From: Mytilinidion resinicola
Lineage: Eukaryota; Ascomycota; Dothideomycetes; Mytilinidiales; Mytilinidiaceae
Assembly (NCBI RefSeq): GCF_010093595.1
Contig: NW_022985476.1
Span: forward strand, 1-64,000
Reading direction: 5' to 3'
DNA length: 64,000 nt
In this document: positions 57,275 to 64,000 of the stretch, in pieces
Layout of the letters: each line of letters begins with the position of its first letter
How positions within the stretch are numbered: the stretch's first letter is position 1
Made by a program: the position numbers and the translations under genes
The notes under the pieces: model-generated
Told to the model about the DNA's origin: nothing
Databases searched by the model: none
What the model saw: only the letters and a program-made list of their open reading frames with translations

Positions 57275-58833
57275 CAGAGGGTGTAAACGAACTGTGAGAC
57301 GATAAAAGTAAGGTCAAGAAAGTGAAAGTAAGGATTGATGTTGCATGAGCTGAGTAAATTGGAATGTATAGTTCAACTCTCTCAAGTCAAAGGATTCGAG
57401 GGAGAAGGTTGGATGGTCCAGAGACAACAGAGATCGTCGAGCCTTTTGTATAAAGTCTCCATCTAATTCAGGTCAGTGATAATTCCGCACATTGATTCAT
57501 GCGGGCTATCGAACAGCCTGGGAACTACGCCTCGACCACTGTAAACTGTCTCTCGGCCTCTAAAAAAGATCCCGCCTCCGAATAAACTCCTGAGAGTGGT
57601 CGCCCTGCTATAGACTTCCAGGGCATGGCTACACCCCGTAAGCAGAGGATGGCAGAGGGTGGGATGAAAATAGGCCCATGAGTAACGCATGTTGATTCAT
57701 GGTACGCATGTCTTCTTGACGCCTCTTTATGAGTGCCGGAAATGGCACGAGGCTGCTCTAATGGGGTGCTCCGTGGTCTCCTATTGGATGGGTGAAGCGA
57801 TGAAGGCAACGAGGCCAGCGTTCCCGTGAACGTCGAGCAAGACTTGCTTACAAAAGATCATGCAGCCCATTATAAAAACGGAAATTAAGAAAGAGCTAAA
57901 AGAAGGCTCATCTGCGGGGTAAGTCGAGGCATCAAGAAGGCGACAGAAACGAAGAGGAGTGAGGCTTCTACGACGAGCGGGCGTGGGGTATTACGCCCAG
58001 TCATAGTGTGTTGCGGAAAGCCTCGCTGACCGGAAGGCTACACCCCCACAGGTTCGTGTGCGGAGAATATGATGGCTGTAGCGATGTTGAAAATGCAGTG
58101 GATGAAGAGTGATGATAAAAAGGGATGCGGATGGGTTTGAAAGGTAGGGAGGCGTGGGAGGTGAGGTTGGAGCTTTCGACTAGCCCCGAAAGAGATGTCC
58201 GTAGGGAGCTGCAGGCCTCTTCTCCCTCTTCTTCGTCCACTTCCCATTCAGACACTCCTGACACTATGCACCCCATAAACTCACTACGTCTACAAGCGAT
58301 AGCCTTTTGCTCAAAGCCTCATCCTCGTATCGATGGGTTCAGCTCGTATTTGGTTACAAGGGAGACGCAATCCCCCAGGTTTTGCTCCCAGCAGCCTTCC
58401 GTTGTGATGTTTGCCTTCTTCCTACACCCATCTAGAAGTAAGGCTTGCGGTCCTTCTCTTTTGCACTCTGATCCCATAATTGGTCAAGCATGTATAGGCC
58501 ATATCCACGCCGTAATCAGTTTGCCTTACCCCACGCATCATGTGTTTTCCTGTAGCGGATTTGGTCATCATGTTCCCGATAGCTGAGTTGAACCACTATC
58601 GTTCTAATTCCCCCACTGTAGCCTTTCCGGTTGCGAAAATACTTTGGTGCTGATGGTTGACCGGCGACCGGTCTCCTTCTGATCTTTGTCTGAACGCCGC
58701 AACGTCTCAATCCTAAAGCATGTACAAAGTCTTGAAGGCTCCTACGCCTTTATGTCGAATTGGACATCTTGATCATTTGCTATCTTCATATCGCGAGTTC
58801 TCTGTACTCAAATATTACGCGCAATCTACGGTC
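57275..58833. other. Long intergenic region with no gene seen
   Basis: Only short overlapping frames on both strands. Probably the divergent 5' flanks of the AAA ATPase (minus) and the DUF7708-type gene (plus). Confidence 0.55.
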
Positions 58834-60944
58834 ATGGGTACCACTTCCTTCGCCGAACAGAACGCTTTCTCTATCACGAATACAGAAGAGGCCCGGCTCT
58901 GGGTGGAGCGCGAGGCTCCAGCGATTCACCCCGGATTTGGAACAAAGTCTATTGAGCCAGACGAGGACTGGAAGCCTGTTCAGTGCGGACCCATGATTCA
59001 CGCCACTATTCAATTTGCAATTGTGCTAACAGCGACAGTGACTTCGAAGAAGCTATAAAAGAGTACCAATCGAAGCAGAAGGAAAAGAAGCGAAAGGTTT
59101 GGGTCAACCGCTCCCCGAAGCACCCAGCGACGTGGAAAACCGTCTTGGAGGTTGCAGAGGAAGCGCAAAGAAAATACGAGGAAGATGGCTCCAAACTTCG
59201 CAATCGATTATTTAGATCAAAAGGAGAATATGCCGCTGCGGTTGTCGTATGGCTAGAGCTCATGCCCCAGGGCGACAACTGTAAGACCATACAGGGGGGC
59301 CTGACACGGCTATTTACTGTAATGCTCAATCAAATCTTATTTTGGAGGCGTCACTTCTAATACGACCTTTTAGGCTGCCGCAAAGATTGCTGAATTCCGC
59401 ATAAAAATCATAGAGTCCTTCGAGGCGTTGACAGCAATGCTGCAATCGGCTTTCGAGAAGCGAATCCTCTATCCCGACAGCGAAGATCTCAAGCAAGTAG
59501 CTATCAAGCTTTATGTCACGATCTTGCAAGCACTAGACGAGATGATCTCATGGTTCACAGAAAAGTCTTACAGTAGGTACCCTACTCAGCGAGAAAGTCG
59601 TCACGCACTAACAGGTCTAGTCAAATACGGGATATATCTCCTAAAAGGGCCCATTGCCTACAAAAGGCTGGATGACCTTCTCCATCGTGCTCACAGACTC
59701 CAAGACGCTTTCAATAGCAAGACAGCTACGTTGGAAGGGATGGTTCATCGTAAGACCGAGAGCTCCGTGGAGAGAATGATAACACAGATGCCACTGGTCC
59801 ACCGCGACACGGGCTTGATCAAAAAAGAGTTGCAGAGTGGGAGATGTGAATTCCAAGAATTCATGTCTCAAGACCGCGAATGGAAGAAATCGCAAGAGGC
59901 AGGATTAGATGGTAAGAAATGGCTGATCGAGCAATGTCTTGAGATCTTAAATCAAGCACAATGTAAGTTTCGTGCACCCGAGTATTAGCTCTGCGCAAAC
60001 TTATAAGCTCAGGGAGTTCATTGAGGAGGTCGCCGTCTCCTCCACTTGATTATTCCAAGGAGTATATCAACCAAGAACAATTCCTACAGAGCCTGTATGT
60101 AAACGTAGATATCGTGTCTCTAGATATTGAGAACACCCTACGACAGCGCGAGGCAATGGACCAATCCTGTCAAGGTCAAGGCGCGTGGCTCCTCCAGTCC
60201 CAGCAATTCCAAAACATCATCTCCTCGCGACAATCAGAGATACTCCTCGTAGATGGAAACGCCGATGGCTTCGAGTTAGAGCGCATCTCTCCAATGTCCA
60301 CACTGTGTGCCGCTCTTCTCCGTAGTTTCGAGCATAGACGCTCCGGGACCCCAATTCACCTCAGTTTCTTCTGCGGGCTCCACACCAGCTCCAATGATCC
60401 TCTCTCCGGTCCCACAGGGATGATGAGAAGCCTTACAGCGCAACTGCTCCGGATGTACGAGTTCCGTTTCGACTTCGTGGACTCGCACCGGTACCGGGAC
60501 GCGCTGGAAAGCCACGATTTGCACTACCTCTGTGCTGCCTTCGAGAAGTTAGTATACCAACTGCCAGCACACACCCCCGTATTCTGCGTTATCGACGGTA
60601 TCTCGCTATTTGAACGTTTAGATCTGGAGAGCGATCTCGGCCGCATCGCTGCAACTTTCAAGCAGCTGGGCCTAGACCCGAGCCTAGGGTGCTTCTTCAA
60701 GCCCCTCATCACGAGTCCAAACCAGAGTCGATTCTTCAAGCAATTCTTCCCGCAGGAGACACAGGTCAACATTCCGCCACGTGGAAACTGTGATGTAGGC
60801 GACGTGAGTATGGACGACGCCGTTGCGAATGCGCGATCGAGGTCGAGTTCGTTGAATGGGTCGTCCTGTGGTACGTCGGATGATGGGGAGGAGGGGTATA
60901 CCTCTGATGGTGGCTACGGATCTGATGACAACGAAGAAGGTTGA
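58834..60944 (+). CDS. DUF7708-type fungal protein without NACHT domain
   Basis: Four exons: 58,834-58,982, 59,033-59,318, 59,374-59,962 and 60,013-60,944, with 50-55 bp introns, spliced to 1,956 nt (651 residues). An ATG at 58,720 is an in-frame alternative start. The first third (FEEAIKEYQSKQKEKKRKVW, then HPATWKTVLEVAEEAQRKYE, ending VWLELMPQGDN and a GGLTRLF helix) resembles the N-terminal DUF7708 module of fungal NACHT/NLR-like proteins. The middle is helical, with RYPTQRESRHALTGLVKYGI. The C-terminal part has VFCVIDGISLFERLD, a Walker-B-like strand, but no P-loop is seen. The tail is Ser/Asp/Gly-rich and acidic. No clear NTPase, so it may be a stand-alone or decayed partner of NLR-type immunity genes. 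Confidence 0.72.
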
Positions 60945-61833
60945 TGGAAACAAGCCCCACAAGGGCTTGTATAGGGTAAGGCTGTGATCTTGGGGAATGT
61001 GAACTTCCGATGTGGCTTTTTGGCGTTTGGGGCATGAGATTCTGCTTTCTACTTTATCGTTGCTTCCCAGGATCGATTCCTATCCTCTCCTTTGTCAAGA
61101 ACAACATCTCAAGCAAGAAAGACTGATAGTCAGCCAAGCTCTATCTCCTTTTCAGTAGCTTTATACTGACAATATACCAAACACTTCTCACTCCGTTGCC
61201 AGTCACTATTGTCACTTTACTTTATTTCTGAGGCTAACTTACGTACACCTCTTATTCGCCTCGTTACACATCCTCGACCACGTCTGGGTCAAGTGTGGTA
61301 GACATAATGCGTGAAAGGCTTTCAGGAACAGTAGTGCAAAGCGTTGGTCATATTGAGATCAGGAGTATGTTCGACGCTGTCAAACGAGGTACACAATAAG
61401 CGGGTACAGCGAGAAAGAAAGTAAATGGCTGATGACGAACAGACACGAAATGGGTAGTATTGTTGAATGCTACAAGATTCGCTCTATTGCAAGTGTGTGT
61501 TCTCACGAAGGCTTCGGATGAGATGTAGGGCTATTATTCGCCGGATAGGACGTCATACTGGCTATTAGATCTTCTCAAGTGTAAATGCGTTCGTGATATG
61601 GTGGATTGACTTGAACGGGAGAGAAAGAGCTTGTAGGCTTTATGATGCTCACCAAGCAACTCATCGCCCTGATTTCCTCTTCATCTTGAATTGGAGTATC
61701 GCCAAGCAGTGACGTGACCAAAGCGAAAACAACTTCAGTGCCGGAAATACACCTAAGTCCCCTGCCATGCAATGCAACCCAAAAACGCCGGGATTGATCC
61801 CGCTAAGCAATTCCCAATGCCACAAAGTCAGTA
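60945..61833. other. Intergenic
   Basis: 3' flanks of the DUF7708 gene (plus) and the phosphatase gene (minus). No gene recognised. Confidence 0.55.
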
Positions 61834-62362
61834 TCAACCTTGATAGCCATGTTCCCAAATATCTTTCGCATAAGCCTCGGTCAACCGCTTGTCTTCTCCG
61901 AACCTGTCAACAATCACGAATTAGCCTTCATATCATGACCCAACTCCAAGCCCCATTGGACCTCACTCACTTCTCCTGCCACTTCACAAATCCCCCCTCC
62001 AACACAACAACCTGCTGCTTCAAGCCCTCTTCCTTTTCAATCTCCCTCTGCCTCTCTTCCTCCCTCCTCCTCTCCCTCAAATACCTCAACGCCGCACTCG
62101 GCCCCCGCTGCTGGCTCAGCGCGCAATGGAACACTACCGTCTGCTTATCCCTCAGCACGCGCAGCAGCTCGGGCAACCGGTAGTCGAGCGTGTTGCTAGG
62201 AATGTGTGTGCTGCCGGCGATGTGGCCGCCAACGTGGTCGGAGTCGCGGACGTCGACGATGGCGAGGTGGGGTGGGAGCGGGGGCGGGGAGGCGGAAAGG
62301 AGGTGTTGGGAGAGATCGTCGCGGGTTATGCGGCCGAGGTCGCTGATAGTGTAGAAGGACAT
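61834..62362 (-). CDS. Cdc25/arsenate-reductase-type rhodanese phosphatase
   Basis: Two exons on the minus strand, 62,362-61,971 and 61,903-61,834, with a 67 bp GTGAGT..GACAG intron, encode 153 residues. MSFYTISDLGRITRDDL start; rhodanese-type LAIVDVRDSDHVGGHIAGST (about 34-53); active-site loop VVFHCALSQQRGPSAA with the nucleophilic Cys and Arg of the C-x5-R loop; a charged loop RERRREEERQREIEKEEG; GGFVKWQEKF joined across the intron; end YAKDIWEHGYQG. This matches the small fungal Cdc25-like phosphatases/arsenate reductases (Ibp1, Acr2 group). An upstream in-frame ATG (62,533) would add 57 poorly conserved residues, so the shorter start is preferred. Confidence 0.87.
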
Positions 62363-63091
62363 TTTGGCGGTTCGGCGGAAAGGATTGGGCATGGGTTGAG
62401 GGAGAGGTGGTTGGAGCTTGGCGGGATGAAGTTTGGAGATCAGTGTCCATCGGTCACGTGATAATATGTTATTTGCCCTCGTTTTACTGTCAGTTGATAG
62501 TATCTCCAGGCTTTGGCACTGAAATAGACCCAAAATCTAAGAGAATGTATTCGAATAGTAAGAAAGGCTATCAAATAGTGCCTCTTATCACTGCCGCCTC
62601 TACGTCGAAGACAATCTTGAAGTGACGATAAAATGTAATCGATATCTAATAACTTTGTGAGGCGGCTGGAAACAGTCTCGATGCGAATGAGACCTCCTAG
62701 ACATGTTCCCCCCGTCCTCCCATTACTCGCATTACTCGCATTACTCGCATTACTCCCATTTACCCTGTTCCTACCGCCAGCGGCACGGTCAATATTCAGG
62801 GCAGCAGCTTTGATATGATAGGATCAGGACCAGTGTCGTACCATACATAAGAGGAAAGTCTACTCTACCCTCAAAGCGTCATAGCAGGTCAATGTAAACC
62901 TCCAATATCCGTATCCAACACGGGACAAAAACGCCAATTCCGAGCCTATAAGATGCATAGCTGCGAAGCCAGAGAAGTGTCTTTCTTGGTATACCACAAC
63001 CTTCACCCACCCGGTCATATGTACGTCTATTAGCGCGAACATCCTCCCTCCTCCTCCTCCAATACACACACAAGACCCATCCGAGCCGTTC
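62363..63091. other. Intergenic, with a short tandem repeat
   Basis: Contains the microsatellite at 62,721-62,756 and only short unconvincing frames near 62,860-63,073. Confidence 0.55.
62721..62756. repeat. 9 bp tandem repeat, four copies
   Basis: CATTACTCG repeated four times, the last copy ending in C instead of G. It lies between the phosphatase and Msp1 genes. Confidence 0.95.
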
Positions 63092-64000
63092 TCACCGCCT
63101 CACCTCCTCCTCCTCCGGCTGCACATACGCTGAGTCCCTGAAGTCTTCTTCAACGCTACTACTCGCCTCACTATCATCCGTCGTCGCCGTCCTCGACTTC
63201 CGGTATGTAGGCAGCACCTCCTCAGGATCTTCAGCCTCAACCTCGACCTCCCTTTCCCCCGGCTCCCGCCCCTTCTCCCGCCACCGCCCGAAAAAGTCGT
63301 CCGTCCTCAGGCCCCTCACCTCGCTCGCCCGCACACCGCCCCTCAACCCGCCTGCGCCCTCCGCCTTCTTCCTGCGGATATACTCGCGTACTGGCCCCAT
63401 GGCCGCATCTCTGCACGCCTCTTTGATATCGCTGCCGCTCATACCCGCGGACACTCTCACAAGGTAGTCGAGGTCGAAGTTGGTGTTGTCGATTTTCGTG
63501 CCGCGCAGGATGAGGGTGAAGATGTTTGCGCGCTGGGACGCGGAGGGGAGGGCGACGGGGAATTTCTTGGGCATGCGGCGGAGAATCGCGTCGTCGATAT
63601 CTTGGATGCGGTTGGTGGCGCCGAGGATGCAGATTCGCTGAGGGGTAGTACTGCCGGGGCGGGAGGAGGAGGAGAGGCCGTCCCAGTGGGTCATGAATCT
63701 ACATTACACATACACGTTAGCTTAAGGATTGCATTTTCTGGTTTCGCATGGGAGGTGGGAATGTGGGTATCTTGGGGGAAAGGGGGGCTGAACGTACTCA
63801 GCCTTCACCATCCCGCTCGCCTCGTGCTCCCCGCTTCGCCGTTGACCTAATACCGCGTCTATTTCGTCGATGAATACGATGCTGGGTTGGAGTTTCCGGG
63901 CTAAGCTGAATACGGCGTTTACGAGCTTGTTGCTGTCGCCGTACCACTTTTCCGTGAGAGTCGAGATGTGTAGGTTGATGAAGCAGGCGCCGGATTCGTG
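63092..64000 (-). CDS. MSP1: Msp1/ATAD1-type mitochondrial AAA extractase, C-terminal part
   Basis: Minus strand, 5' end outside the window. Two exons are visible: from 64,000 down to 63,798 and 63,698-63,092, with a 99 bp intron GTACGT..TGTAG, and the frame continues across it as KAEFMTHWDG. The first exon gives ESGACFINLHISTLTEKWYG, then NAVFSLARKLQPSIVFIDEI with the Walker B end IDEIDAV, and RRSGEHEASGMVKAE. Exon 2 gives RICILGATNRIQDIDDAILR (sensor 1 and arginine-finger region), FPVALPS, YLVRVSAGMSGSDIKEACRD and VREYIRRK, then a charged tail ending EEEEVRR. The tail is longer than in yeast Msp1. The family extracts mislocalised tail-anchored proteins from the outer mitochondrial membrane. 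The N-terminal membrane anchor would lie beyond the window. Confidence 0.9.

Noticed and set aside
54869..57286. Plus-strand ORFs of 91-113 codons over the AAA gene
   Set aside because: They are antisense to well-supported exons with matching splice phases.
62126..62461. 111-codon plus-strand ORF
   Set aside because: It is antisense to the Cdc25-type phosphatase active-site exon.

Overview
The window looks like one chromosome end of a filamentous ascomycete (Pezizomycotina; a Dothideomycete is my guess from gene families and transposon types, not proven). It opens with ten CCCTAA telomere repeats. The next ~27.2 kb is extremely TA-rich and stop-filled in every frame, with C-to-T/G-to-A changes between repeat copies, the signature of repeat-induced point mutation (RIP). 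From ~27.3 kb on, composition becomes normal, and from ~39.5 kb ordinary spliced fungal genes with 50-140 bp GT..AG introns appear.

Region 1 (1-8,690): telomere followed by two tandem ~2.85 kb subtelomeric units. Read on the minus strand with RIP-type stops read through, each resembles the upstream part of the long fungal telomere-linked RecQ-helicase-type ORFs, and both stop at the same codon. The telomere-proximal unit carries a 2.9 kb hAT transposon with an exact 8 bp target duplication.

Region 2 (8,690-27,526): a nest of RIP-degraded transposons whose order of insertion can be read from target duplications: a Ty3/Gypsy chromovirus (268 bp LTRs, TAAAG duplication) inside a Fot1/pogo element; a second pogo element (D); and a third pogo element (C, minus strand) interrupted by a relative (B), itself interrupted by a 5'-truncated Tad-like LINE with a (TAA)n tail. 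RIP damage stops abruptly at ~27.3 kb, inside element C, so its transposase N-terminus is still readable.

Region 3 (27.5-39.4 kb): a graveyard of gene fragments: an AflR-like regulator without its zinc cluster, two degenerate cytochrome P450s in tandem, a Gypsy integrase scrap, a GH7 cellulase scrap, an acetate kinase relic, a short-chain dehydrogenase relic and a 4-coumarate-CoA-ligase-like relic. The AflR-like ORF and the P450s look like remains of a secondary-metabolite cluster. One small intact gene (tudor-like, 75 aa, three exons) survives here.

Region 4 (39.5-64 kb): intact housekeeping and accessory genes: two alpha/beta hydrolases, a CorA-like membrane protein, a possible nucleoside-phosphorylase-fold protein, an HRQ1/RecQ4-type helicase, a bZIP-DUF3425 regulator, a large AAA ATPase with a DUF7025-like N-terminal half, a DUF7708-type protein without a NACHT domain, a Cdc25/rhodanese phosphatase and, running off the end, the mitochondrial AAA extractase Msp1. 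I see no tRNA, rRNA or CRISPR array. Family assignments come from motif recognition by eye, without database searches.
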